Assembly: GCA_027858965.1 (NCBI GenBank)
Contig: JAQIBS010000137.1
Span: 62,001-126,000 of the forward strand
Source of the DNA: Kiritimatiellia bacterium
GTDB lineage: Bacteria; Verrucomicrobiota; Kiritimatiellia; RFP12; UBA1067
Length of the DNA: 64,000 bases
Reading direction: 5' to 3'
The position numbers and the translations under genes are program-made. Each line of letters opens with the position of its first letter. Position 1 is the first letter of the stretch. This document shows, piece after piece, positions 34,958-43,625 of this stretch. The notes below the pieces were generated by a model. It made no database searches, was not told the DNA's origin, and saw nothing but the letters and a program-made list of their open reading frames with translations.

Positions 34958-35013
34958 ATGGTGTCAGGCATTAAAAAACAACAATGTAACCAAGAAATGG
35001 TGTCAGGCATTAA
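34958..35013. repeat. Pair of ATGGTGTCAGGCATTAA direct repeats
   Basis: Identical 17-bp copies at 34958-34974 and 34997-35013; a shorter third copy lies at 24036-24049. They are A-rich downstream and in intergenic DNA, suggesting remnants or ends of a small mobile or REP-like element. Confidence 0.55.
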
Positions 35014-35134
35014 GAAAGAATCGGATTTGTCCCGATTGCCTGTCTCTTAGTGTGTTAAAATGTCTCATGTTGTATTCGTGGTGATAAAATGTAAGTGCAT
35101 AATATAAAGTTGTTTATATAATTATTGTCAGGGG

Positions 35135-35150
35135 TGGCACGGGGTATGCT
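35135..35150 (+). promoter_or_regulatory. Candidate sigma-54 promoter of clpB
   Basis: TGGCACGGGGTATGCT has the -24 GG and -12 GC separated by exactly 10 bp, close to the TGGCAC-N5-TTGCW consensus. It lies ~38 bp before the clpB ATG with room for a short leader (AGAAAGG RBS). No upstream activator site could be identified. Confidence 0.45.
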
Positions 35151-35187
35151 TAAGATATAGCATATTTTGTAGAAAGGTTTTAAAACT

Positions 35188-37791
35188 ATGATGGATATGA
35201 ATAAATGGACCCAGAAAGCGCAGGAATCGGTGAAAAAAGCGCAGGGAGAGGCAATACGACGCACTCATCAGCAGGTTGATGTGGAGCATCTGCTATTTGC
35301 CCTGCTTAAATTGCCGGAGGGGCTGGTTCCTTCGCTGTTGCAACGTATGGGAGTTTCGGTTCCTGCTCTGACTGCTTCGGTTGAAGAGGCGCTTTCTAAA
35401 CGCCCCGCTGTGAGTGGCGACGTGGAGCACGGTAAGATCTATGTGACGCAGGAGTTTAATTCGCTGTTGGTTAAGGCGGGAGATTACGCCAAGCGTCTGG
35501 GTGATGAATATCTCTCGGTGGAGCATCTGTTGCTGGCCATGACCGGCCTGAGTAAAAAAAACGGGGTTGGCAAGCTTCTGCATGATGCCGGTGTGAATAC
35601 CAAGAGTTTTCTGGAGGCCCTCAAAGAGGTGCGCGGTAATCAGCGCGTGACCAGCGATAATCCGGAAGGTCAGTATGAAGCTCTGACAAAATATGGTAGC
35701 GATCTGGTGGAGCTGGCCCGTGCGGGTAAGCTCGATCCTGTGATTGGGCGCGATACGGAGATCCGCGATGTGGTTCGTATTCTTTCACGTAAAACCAAGA
35801 ACAACCCAGTGCTGATCGGTGAACCGGGTGTCGGTAAGACCGCGATTGTCGAGGGGCTGGCCCAGCGTATTGTGCGAGGTGATGTTCCTGAGGGACTTAA
35901 GGATCGCACGATCTTTTCCCTGGATATGACCTCTCTGATGGCGGGTGCCAAGTTTCGTGGTGATTTTGAGGAGCGTCTCAAGGCGGTTCTGAATGAGATC
36001 AAGGCTGCTGAAGGACGCATCCTGCTCTTTATTGATGAGATTCATACGATAGTTGGTGCTGGCAAGACCGAGGGCTCCTCGGATGCCGGTAATATGCTCA
36101 AGCCGATGTTGGCACGTGGTGAGCTGCATTGTATCGGTGCAACTACCCTGGATGAGTATCGCAAATACATGGAAAAGGATGCCGCTCTGGAGCGTCGTTT
36201 CCAGCCGATCAAAGTGGAAGCTCCCAGTGTGGAGGACTCAATTTCCATTTTGCGTGGGTTGAAAGAGCGTTTTGAGAGTCATCATAATGTGCGTATTCTG
36301 GATGCGGCGTTGGTTTCGGCCGCGATTCTCTCGGATCGGTATGTGCAGGATCGTTTCCTTCCGGATAAGGCCATTGATTTGCTGGATGAGGCCTGCGCAT
36401 CGATCCGGACGGAGATGGACTCTATGCCCGCCGAGCTGGATGAGATTACCCGTAAGGTGATGCGCCTTGAGATTGAGGAGGCGGCGCTTAAGAAGGAGAA
36501 AGATCAGGCTTCCAAGCAGCGCTTGAAGGAGCTGCGCAAGGAGTTGGCGGAGTTTAAGAGTCGCTCGGATGAGATGGTCTCTCGTTGGAAGTCGGAGAAA
36601 GATGTTCTGGAACAGACCAGTAAACTTCGCGAGGAGCTGAACGAGGCCAAGATTGAGTACGACCAGGTCGAACGTGCCTCTGATCATAACAAGGCCGCTG
36701 AACTGAAGTATGGCAAGATTCCAGAGCTGGAGAAGCGGCTGGAGGAGGCCTTGCAGCGCCTGCATGAAAATGAAGAGAATTCCATGTTGCGCGAAGAGGT
36801 GACTCCCGAGGAGATTGCATCGGCGGTGTCGCGCTGGTCGGGCATTCCCGTGACCAAACTGCTGGAGGGCGAGCGTAGCAAGCTGTTGCATCTCTCTGAT
36901 GATCTTCATAAGCAGGTGATTGGACAGAATGAGGCAGTTGATGCGGTGGCGGATGCAGTTCTACGTTCACGTGCTGGAATCAAGAACCGGCAGCGACCGG
37001 TGGGTGCATTCCTCTTCCTGGGTCCGACCGGTGTGGGTAAGACCGAGCTGGCCAAGGCGCTGGCAATTGAGCTTTTTGACTCCGAAAATGCGATGGTGCG
37101 GATTGATATGTCCGAGTATATGGAGAAGCACACGGTTTCGCGATTGGTGGGAGCTCCTCCCGGATATGTGGGATATGAGGAGGGCGGACAGCTGACTGAG
37201 GCGGTACGGCGCAAGCCCTACAGCGTGATCCTGCTGGATGAGATTGAGAAGGCGCATCATGATGTTTTTAATATCCTGTTGCAGATGCTGGATGACGGAC
37301 GACTGACCGATAACCGCGGTCGCACGGTGAGCTTCAGTAATGCGGTGATTATCATGACAGGCAATATCGGATCGGAGCTGCTGGCGGAGCCGGTGGGCGA
37401 GGGCGCTGATATGGAGGTTTCAGAGAGTGTGCGCGAGCAGATCATGGAGCGGTTGAAGGTTCACTTCCGCCCGGAGTTTCTTAATCGTCTGGATGAGGTG
37501 GTTCTGTTCAGCATGCTGAACAAGGAGCAGATCGGTGAGATTGTGAAGATTCAGCTGCAGGATCTTAGATCCCGCTTAAAGGAGCAGGAGCTGGAACTTT
37601 CGGTTGATGATGCCGCAATTGCGTTGCTGGCCGAACGCGGGTATGATCCGGTTTACGGAGCACGTCCAGTTAAACGGGCATTGCAGCGCGAGCTGGAAAC
37701 GCCGCTGGCGCGTAAGCTTGTGGCTGGCGAATATCTACCCGGAGCGAAGGTCAGCGTAACGGCCGTTGACGGTAAGCTCAGCTTCGCGTAA
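35188..37791 (+). CDS. clpB: ATP-dependent disaggregase ClpB
   Basis: 867-aa Hsp100 chaperone that extracts proteins from aggregates with DnaK. N-terminal Clp repeat domain (~1-145). NBD1 has Walker [10 protein letters not shown] (~211) and Walker [11 protein letters not shown]. The coiled-coil middle domain (~400-530; [23 protein letters not shown]) distinguishes ClpB from ClpA/C. NBD2 has Walker [10 protein letters not shown] (~611), Walker [12 protein letters not shown] and the C-terminal domain. No IGF/L loop for ClpP is evident. Length is typical. It stands alone between repeats and a strong terminator, with a possible sigma-54 promoter. Confidence 0.97.
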   Translation: MMDMNKWTQKAQESVKKAQGEAIRRTHQQVDVEHLLFALLKLPEGLVPSLLQRMGVSVPALTASVEEALSKRPAVSGDVEHGKIYVTQEFNSLLVKAGDYAKRLGDEYLSVEHLLLAMTGLSKKNGVGKLLHDAGVNTKSFLEALKEVRGNQRVTSDNPEGQYEALTKYGSDLVELARAGKLDPVIGRDTEIRDVVRILSRKTKNNPVLIGEPGVGKTAIVEGLAQRIVRGDVPEGLKDRTIFSLDMTSLMAGAKFRGDFEERLKAVLNEIKAAEGRILLFIDEIHTIVGAGKTEGSSDAGNMLKPMLARGELHCIGATTLDEYRKYMEKDAALERRFQPIKVEAPSVEDSISILRGLKERFESHHNVRILDAALVSAAILSDRYVQDRFLPDKAIDLLDEACASIRTEMDSMPAELDEITRKVMRLEIEEAALKKEKDQASKQRLKELRKELAEFKSRSDEMVSRWKSEKDVLEQTSKLREELNEAKIEYDQVERASDHNKAAELKYGKIPELEKRLEEALQRLHENEENSMLREEVTPEEIASAVSRWSGIPVTKLLEGERSKLLHLSDDLHKQVIGQNEAVDAVADAVLRSRAGIKNRQRPVGAFLFLGPTGVGKTELAKALAIELFDSENAMVRIDMSEYMEKHTVSRLVGAPPGYVGYEEGGQLTEAVRRKPYSVILLDEIEKAHHDVFNILLQMLDDGRLTDNRGRTVSFSNAVIIMTGNIGSELLAEPVGEGADMEVSESVREQIMERLKVHFRPEFLNRLDEVVLFSMLNKEQIGEIVKIQLQDLRSRLKEQELELSVDDAAIALLAERGYDPVYGARPVKRALQRELETPLARKLVAGEYLPGAKVSVTAVDGKLSFA

Positions 37792-37845
37792 GCTGCGTGC
37801 CTCGCCTCAGTCCCGCGTGCGGGCGCAGGCGGGGGCACAAAAAAA

Positions 37846-37883
37846 CAGCACGATGACAGCAAGCTGTCCCGTGCTGATTTTTT
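37846..37883 (+). terminator. Rho-independent terminator after clpB
   Basis: CAGCACG...GACAGC-aa-GCTGTC...CGTGCTG followed by ATTTTTT: a two-part stem of 13 pairs and a T-run. Between it and the stop codon lies an imperfect palindrome CCCGC-gt-GCGGG (~37813) inside GCCT/AGGC arms, a dispersed-repeat type. Confidence 0.85.
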
Positions 37884-38127
37884 AAGTATTGTCGGAGGGC
37901 CATCGTCCCCCTGTATAAAAGTACACACTCTTTTTGACCTGCCGAAAAAGAGAGCCATATTTTTATCATTTGCCAATTTTTACTGTCTTTGATAACGTTA
38001 CTTAGATTAGTACTATCGTGAGTTTACCCTAACCCTTAACCCTCCAATTACCTGTTCAAAGAAAAGGGGTGTTAAAATATACCCAGATGAGCATTACTGT
38101 GAAATATATGAGTTGTGGAGGGGCAGG

Positions 38128-41100
38128 ATGAAAGGTTTTTCCGGTATTTGGTTATCCTCTCTTCTGGTTTTCTGTTTTGTTGTGTGTGCGTGTGCGGCGC
38201 CTCAGCCTATTAAGGATGAGTATACGGTTCGTCGGTGGGGTGTTGAAGAGGGATTGCCTGAAGGAATCGTTACGGCGGTTGATATATTTGACGATGGATT
38301 TATCTGGTTGACCACGCCACGCAATGTGGTCCGATTCGATGGTGCGGAATTCATCTCTCTTCCTCAGGAAGATTATCCCGATAAGAAACCCAGACGTTTT
38401 AACTGCATTATTAGTGACCGGAATGGCGATGTATGGGTCTCTGGCGAAGATGGTGTTATGCGGAATTCCGGAGCAGGCTGGGAGGTTGTTCCTCTAAAAG
38501 GAAACCCTGACTTCAGCAAAGAGGAGCTCTGGCAGGTCGAAACCCCTGATGGAAGACTTGAACAATTACCTCACCTTGAAATTTTCTGGGTAAAGGAGGC
38601 TCCCGATGGCACCATCTGGGTTGCTTCGAATGTAGGGATGTACAAGTTTGAAGATAGTTCCCTGAATCGGATCTGCCCGATTGGAAATGATGCCCCGGAA
38701 ATTTTCACATCAGCCTGCATGGATGAGAGGGGGCAGATCTGGTTGGTTGGAGATGGAAGGCTCTTTGCTATTAATGGAGAGCATTATGGACCGGCTGATT
38801 TTCCCTGTGGAAAGGGGCGTGAAGCGCTTTTTCAGTTGTTTTCAGGAGTTGGCGGATCGCTTTGGGGAAAACGGGTGGATGGAAAACTTTTCCGGTGTAA
38901 CGATGAAGAGTGGTATGAGTCAGTTCCCCCTGGTTTGCGACATATGGCCTTACTTGAACAGGAAGATGGAGAGGTCTGGTTTGGAGCTGTTGAAGGAATA
39001 TATAGGTCGAATTTAAAGAACCTGCAGATGCTGGTGAGAGCAGGCATTGATAAGGCGCATGATGTACGTTCTCTTAAATCCGCGGCGGATGGTTCGCTGT
39101 GGGCTGGCAGTGGTAATGGTCTGTTTCAGCTTAAGTCGCGAACAGTGCGGATGTTTGCAGTGAAGGAGTTAAACGTACAGCAGACGGTTACGGCCCTTCG
39201 GCCCGATGAAAAAGGCGGTTTCTGGGTTGGCGTGGAAGGACATGGCATACTGGTCGGATCAGCTGGAGAGTTCAGTTCCTTTAAAACAGACCCGCCGGTA
39301 TTGAACGGTGCAACCGTTTCTGCAATGTGTATGAAACGAGATAAAACGTTCTGGGTGGGTACACGCGATGACCATCTCTGGAAGGTATCTCCGGACGGAA
39401 AAGTGGATCAGGTCAGATCAATGGGAGGATATGCCTCTAGAGGAATCACGGCATTGGCTGAATCTACAGATGGACGCTTATGGGTCGGCACACGGGAAGG
39501 AATATTGAAACGTGATGAGCAGAACCGTCTGAACCCGGTAGCTGGCCCGGATGATACAATTCTGGCATTGCATGCCGATTCTCGTAATGGAATGTGGGCT
39601 GCAACCCAGTGCACCGGTCTGTGGCATATCGATAGTGACGGCAATCACAGGTGCATCCGGCAGTCGGATGGATTACCCTCTGATACAATTCGTGCTTTGC
39701 TTCAGGATCCGGAAGGCCGGATGTGGCTTGCGACCTCCGAGGGCGTGGTTCTTTTTGTCGATTGTGACCCCCGTGTTCCTCAATCTCTCTCTTGTTCAGT
39801 ATCTTTTACGCAAGAGCAGGGCTTGCCCTTTGATGATATATGGCAGATGCTTGATGATGGTAAGGGGCATTTATGGCTGGGCACGCGACAGAGGATCATG
39901 CGGGTGGCAAAGGCTGATATGATGGATGTGGCTGAAGGCCGGAAGAAGGTTTTAACTGTCCGCACCTTTGGTCGGGATGACGGACTGGATTCCGGGCTTG
40001 TGGGGGGTGACCACAGCGGGCCTCTGGCTGTGCAGACGCAGGATGGTCTGCTCTGGTTTGCAACACACTCAGGTTTAGCAATGATAAATCCCGGGCAGTT
40101 GAAAGAGGATAACTTTGCATTGCAGGTATATATTGAAGAGATATCAGCCCGACAGCGTGGAGGTGAAACCTTTGTGCGAAAACTGACTGAACAGAGTCAG
40201 CCGGGAGATGGCTTTTATGAGGAGAGCTCACCTGAGATTGACCTGCCTGCAGGAAGCCGCAATATTACATTCAGTTATACGGCCCCTGTTTTTGTGAATC
40301 CAGAGCAGGTCTTGTTCAGGACGCGGCTTGATGGATATGAAAACGAGTGGTCTACACCATCAACCGGACGGCGGATAAGTTTTTCACGTCTGCCTCCGGG
40401 ACGCTATCGGTTTCGTGTAATGGTCTCCCGTCCCTCTAGCGGCTGGATTGAAAGCGGGAAGGGGGTGCAGTTCATTGTCTGCCCTTTCTTCTGGCAGACT
40501 CTCTGGTTTACGACACTATTAACGCTTTTACTGTTGGTTGCTGTAGGAGTCACGGTGGGTCTGCTTGTAAAAAGGCGTGAAATCCTGAAGCTGGAGAAGG
40601 AGAGGAGAGAGACTCGGGAACGCGAACGGGAGATGGAACGTAAAAGGGCTGTCGAACGCGAACGTGTTCGTATTGCGCGAGATATACATGATGATCTGGG
40701 TGCCGGCTTAACCCAGATGGCTCTGCAATCTGAACTGGCGCAGGGCGAACAAGGTAATCCCGCACAAATGAAATTACGCCTCGACCAGATTTTCAAGGCG
40801 GCCTGTTCCCTGGCTCAGAGCCTGAATGAGATTGTCTGGGCAGTTAATCCGAAGAACGATACGCTGGACAGCATGCTTTCCTATCTGGAAAATTATACGG
40901 ATGAATATTTGCGTGCATCTGGCTTGAGGTTCCGTCCGGATCTGCCTATTGAATGCCCTGACCTGCAGGTTTCATCCATGATTCGGCACCACATCTTCTG
41001 CGCAATAAGAGAGGCGCTTCATAACGCCGTCAAGTATGCGGGGTCATGTGAAGTGCGGCTTAAAGTGGAGGTCACAAAAACTTTCCTGAAAATTGAACTG

Positions 41101-41268
41101 AGTGATACCGGATGCGGATTTGATCCGGAATCGATTCCTTCCAGGGCCGGCAGGCATAACGGAATCATCAATATGCAGAATCGTATGAAGGAGATAGATG
41201 GGAGTTTTGATTTAAACACCGAATCCGGTCGAGGAACACGCTTGAGATTTCAGGTTAGCCTGATGTGA
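38128..41268 (+). CDS. Two-component propeller sensor histidine kinase
   Basis: 1046-aa membrane sensor. The ORF's TTG at 38113 is replaced by the ATG at 38128 (GGAGGGG upstream), giving the signal MKGFSGIWLSSLLVFCFVVCACA. The periplasmic part (~30-670) is built of two-component propeller repeats (DGFIWLTTPRNVVRFDG, DGRLWVGTREGILKRD, EGRMWLATSEGVV), then a Y_Y_Y domain (~700-780). One TM (~792-815; TLLTLLLLVAVGVTVGLLV), a coiled linker, a HisKA_3 dimerisation domain with RIARDIHDDLG (His ~854), and a HATPase with N-box AIREALHNAVKYAG and G-box SDTGCGFDP follow. Such sensors detect polysaccharide fragments and signal to NarL-type regulators. The adjacent regulator at 41498 is broken; an intact one lies at 45039. 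Confidence 0.92.
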   Translation: MKGFSGIWLSSLLVFCFVVCACAAPQPIKDEYTVRRWGVEEGLPEGIVTAVDIFDDGFIWLTTPRNVVRFDGAEFISLPQEDYPDKKPRRFNCIISDRNGDVWVSGEDGVMRNSGAGWEVVPLKGNPDFSKEELWQVETPDGRLEQLPHLEIFWVKEAPDGTIWVASNVGMYKFEDSSLNRICPIGNDAPEIFTSACMDERGQIWLVGDGRLFAINGEHYGPADFPCGKGREALFQLFSGVGGSLWGKRVDGKLFRCNDEEWYESVPPGLRHMALLEQEDGEVWFGAVEGIYRSNLKNLQMLVRAGIDKAHDVRSLKSAADGSLWAGSGNGLFQLKSRTVRMFAVKELNVQQTVTALRPDEKGGFWVGVEGHGILVGSAGEFSSFKTDPPVLNGATVSAMCMKRDKTFWVGTRDDHLWKVSPDGKVDQVRSMGGYASRGITALAESTDGRLWVGTREGILKRDEQNRLNPVAGPDDTILALHADSRNGMWAATQCTGLWHIDSDGNHRCIRQSDGLPSDTIRALLQDPEGRMWLATSEGVVLFVDCDPRVPQSLSCSVSFTQEQGLPFDDIWQMLDDGKGHLWLGTRQRIMRVAKADMMDVAEGRKKVLTVRTFGRDDGLDSGLVGGDHSGPLAVQTQDGLLWFATHSGLAMINPGQLKEDNFALQVYIEEISARQRGGETFVRKLTEQSQPGDGFYEESSPEIDLPAGSRNITFSYTAPVFVNPEQVLFRTRLDGYENEWSTPSTGRRISFSRLPPGRYRFRVMVSRPSSGWIESGKGVQFIVCPFFWQTLWFTTLLTLLLLVAVGVTVGLLVKRREILKLEKERRETREREREMERKRAVERERVRIARDIHDDLGAGLTQMALQSELAQGEQGNPAQMKLRLDQIFKAACSLAQSLNEIVWAVNPKNDTLDSMLSYLENYTDEYLRASGLRFRPDLPIECPDLQVSSMIRHHIFCAIREALHNAVKYAGSCEVRLKVEVTKTFLKIELSDTGCGFDPESIPSRAGRHNGIINMQNRMKEIDGSFDLNTESGRGTRLRFQVSLM

Positions 41269-41290
41269 TCGGCGCGAAGCGCTCTGGAGT

Positions 41291-41352
41291 GCGGTGACCC
41301 CGTCACCGCTCAAGGTCAAGCCGACCTTGTCACTATTAATAGCGACATGACA
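41291..41352. repeat. Palindrome cluster including a 25-bp repeat shared with 60255
   Basis: GCGGTGAC-ccc-GTCACCGC (41291-41309) and CAAGGTC...GACCTTG (41311-41329) form hairpins. They are followed by a 25-bp partly palindromic element (41328-41352, TGTCACTATTAATAG then CGACATGACA). It recurs at 60255-60279 with 22 of 25 identical bases, again just upstream of a gene. Confidence 0.6.
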
Positions 41353-41497
41353 ATTTTATAGTATTTCGTTAATATTAAAAGCTGTAAAGAGAGAGAATAC
41401 TTCTTGTACATGAATTGGCACGACGCATTGAAAAAGGAGAAGAAAGGACAGCCATCTTCCCCATGCTCTATGCTCTCTGCCCTATGCGGAAACAAAA

Positions 41498-41827
41498 TGA
41501 TACCTGTTGCAATAGTTGAAGATGATGAGCGTGTAAGGAAGAGTCTGACGGAGATTCTTGCCAGCGATAACCAGCAGTATAGCGCGAAAGATTGTGCAGA
41601 CCTTCCGTCAGCCGGAGACAAATCAGCCTGATAAAGGAGCGGAAGTTTCGTTAGGTCCTCGGGAGCGTGAAATTCTGGATCTATTGACAAAAGGACTTGC
41701 CTATAAAGAGATCGCCGATAAGCTGGATATCAGTCGTAATACTGTAATGACTCTGGTTCAGCGTATTTACCAGAAACTGCACGTTCACTCACGTGGCGAG
41801 GCAGTTGCCAAGTATCTGGGACTGTGA
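41498..41827 (+). pseudogene. NarL/FixJ response regulator with deleted receiver domain
   Basis: Starts MIPVAIVEDDERVRKSLTEILASDN, nearly identical to the intact regulator at 45039, then goes out of frame and stops at 41631. The remainder continues in another frame as ITSSIARKIVQTFRQPETNQ...VSLGPREREILDLLTKGLAYKEIADKLDISRNTVMTLVQRIYQKLHVHSRGEAVAKYLGL, a complete LuxR-type HTH. About 300 bp coding the phospho-acceptor Asp and the rest of the receiver are missing, with the junction at a few bases of shared GAT-A sequence. If the second ORF is translated (from 41558), it would be a free DNA-binding domain. Confidence 0.85.
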
Positions 41828-41948
41828 GGATTTATATTCACAATACATAGACGCATTATTATGTTCAGAGGTCAGAGTGTGAAAGGATATGGCTGAAACC
41901 TAAACACCTTCAGCCTAACCACCTAAACGCCTATATTAGTTCAAAACC

Positions 41949-43625
41949 ATGAAAATTAACCGAAGAGATTTTGTGAAATCCAGCGCCGCTTTGGCAGTGG
42001 CCGGTGTGCCGTCGCTTTTTGCTGCAACGGCTCCAGTTGAGTTGCCTGCGGAGCACATAGCATTACTGAGAGCCCGCAAACGCCGTATTGTTATTCAGCA
42101 TGATGTTTACTGGGTGCATTTGAAATACTTGAAGATGCATCCAGATGGAAATGTGCCCTTCGGTCCTTTCCGGGATGCTGTGTTTTCCTATGTGGATGAA
42201 CCGGGTTCCCAGATTGATGCGATCTGGTGGGATATCGCCGGCAATGCCGTGGGCAGTGTATATCCGAGCAAGGTTTTTCAACCTGAGATTCATCCTCTGG
42301 CAAAGCGTTGGCATGAAGAGGGTACAGACTGGGTTCTGGAACTGATGAAAGAGACGCGTAAACGCAAGCTTGAGCTTTTCTGGAATCATCGTATCAGTGA
42401 GGTTGACGTTCTGCCCGAAGGGGGACATGCGAAGGTGCCGAGCACATTGAAACTGGAACACCCGGATTGGACCATGCCGGTTTCCTGGTGGAATCATCCA
42501 ATGTGGAACCTGGCGTCAGAGGGGCTCCGTCGCCATAAGGTCGAGATACTGCGTGAGCTGATAAAGCGCTTTGACCTTGATGGCATCCAGATCGATTTTG
42601 CACGTCATATTCCCTGTCTGCCTGCGGGGCGGCAGTGGGAGTTGCGTAGACATGTTACTGAGTTCATGCGTATGGTGCGGATGATGTCTCTTGAGGAGGC
42701 GAAGCGCAGGGGGCGGCCCGTATTGCTGGCAGCCCGTGTTCCGCAGACCATGGAAGGATGCCATATCGACGGTTTTGACCTGAAGAGATGGGCAGAGCTC
42801 CACCTAGTGGATGTGCTGACTCTGGGAACACGCACTATGGATGTTGATGTGGAAGGTATTCGTGCAGCAGTGGGCAGCGATGTCCAGCTGCAACCCTGCT
42901 TTGATGATCATCATGCAACCGATGGCTACCGTTATGCACCGATTGAATTTCTGCGTGGTGTGTTCTCCAATCATTTTCAGCGTGGTGCTGACAGCGTGGT
43001 TACCTTCAACTGGGCAATGGGCACACCTGAGGTTGCGGAGAAGGTCGGAGGCGAAATAGCCCCGTTAACACATCAGCAGGCTTTCAGGTCAGTCGGCGAT
43101 CCACGCACAATGGCTGGTAAGGACAAGTTCTTTGCAGTTGAACGTCGGGGTGGTTATCCCTGGGCGGATGGTTTCTTTAACCGCAATGATACCGCGCCGC
43201 TGCCATTGAAACTCAGCAGAAAAGGGGAGTCAGCTAAGCTTGTGATGCACATCAGTGATGCTCCTGGAACGGGTGGCTCAGCGGCAACCCTGACTTTGCG
43301 ATGTATTCTGTACGGAGCAGGTAAGAGTGATATGTTTGATGTCCGTTTCAACAGTGCGACGCTTTCAATCTCTGTGTGCGACGCGGAGTGGAAAGACTCT
43401 CAGATATTCTCGCCCAAACCACAGCCACCATCTGGAGGTAAAGGTAACTATAAGATTAATCCTCGACAGAAGCTGCTGCGGATTGATTGTGAGGTTCCCT
43501 CTTCAATATGGCGACAAGGAGAGAATACGGTTGAGATCAGCATCAGTTCCGGGGATGAAAAGCTCTCTTCTATGGTTCAGCTTGAAAAGGTAGAAGCCCA
43601 TCTTGATTATCAGGAGCGATTATGA
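41949..43625 (+). CDS. Tat-exported TIM-barrel glycoside-hydrolase-like protein (paralog 3)
   Basis: 558-aa homologue of the 6742 and 13635 proteins, but with a Tat leader (KINRRDFVKSSAALAVAGVPSLFAA) in place of a lipoprotein signal. Barrel markers: FDLDGIQIDFARH (~208), RRGRPVLLAARVPQT, LVDVLTLGTRTMDVDV, HFQRGADSVVTFNWAMG. The C-terminal beta domain spans ~420-558. An in-frame 18-bp insertion encoding LPAGRQ follows the acidic strand. The gene ends 4 bp into the next (DNRLRE) gene, so the two are translationally coupled. Probable exported hydrolase acting with the secreted binding protein; the substrate is unknown. Confidence 0.75.
   Translation: MKINRRDFVKSSAALAVAGVPSLFAATAPVELPAEHIALLRARKRRIVIQHDVYWVHLKYLKMHPDGNVPFGPFRDAVFSYVDEPGSQIDAIWWDIAGNAVGSVYPSKVFQPEIHPLAKRWHEEGTDWVLELMKETRKRKLELFWNHRISEVDVLPEGGHAKVPSTLKLEHPDWTMPVSWWNHPMWNLASEGLRRHKVEILRELIKRFDLDGIQIDFARHIPCLPAGRQWELRRHVTEFMRMVRMMSLEEAKRRGRPVLLAARVPQTMEGCHIDGFDLKRWAELHLVDVLTLGTRTMDVDVEGIRAAVGSDVQLQPCFDDHHATDGYRYAPIEFLRGVFSNHFQRGADSVVTFNWAMGTPEVAEKVGGEIAPLTHQQAFRSVGDPRTMAGKDKFFAVERRGGYPWADGFFNRNDTAPLPLKLSRKGESAKLVMHISDAPGTGGSAATLTLRCILYGAGKSDMFDVRFNSATLSISVCDAEWKDSQIFSPKPQPPSGGKGNYKINPRQKLLRIDCEVPSSIWRQGENTVEISISSGDEKLSSMVQLEKVEAHLDYQERL
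42618..42635 (+). repeat. In-gene 18-bp mini-insertion encoding LPAGRQ
   Basis: CTGCCTGCGGGGCGGCAG, partly palindromic (CTGCC/GGCAG), keeps the frame and adds Leu-Pro-Ala-Gly-Arg-Gln. The two paralogs lack this peptide at the equivalent place. Insertions of this peptide type are known from other bacterial genomes rich in short palindromes (general knowledge). Confidence 0.6.

Noticed and set aside
36238-36909. 223-aa minus-strand ORF rich in Leu/Gln
   Set aside because: Reverse frame of the ClpB coiled-coil domain, whose repetitive codons keep the antisense frame open.
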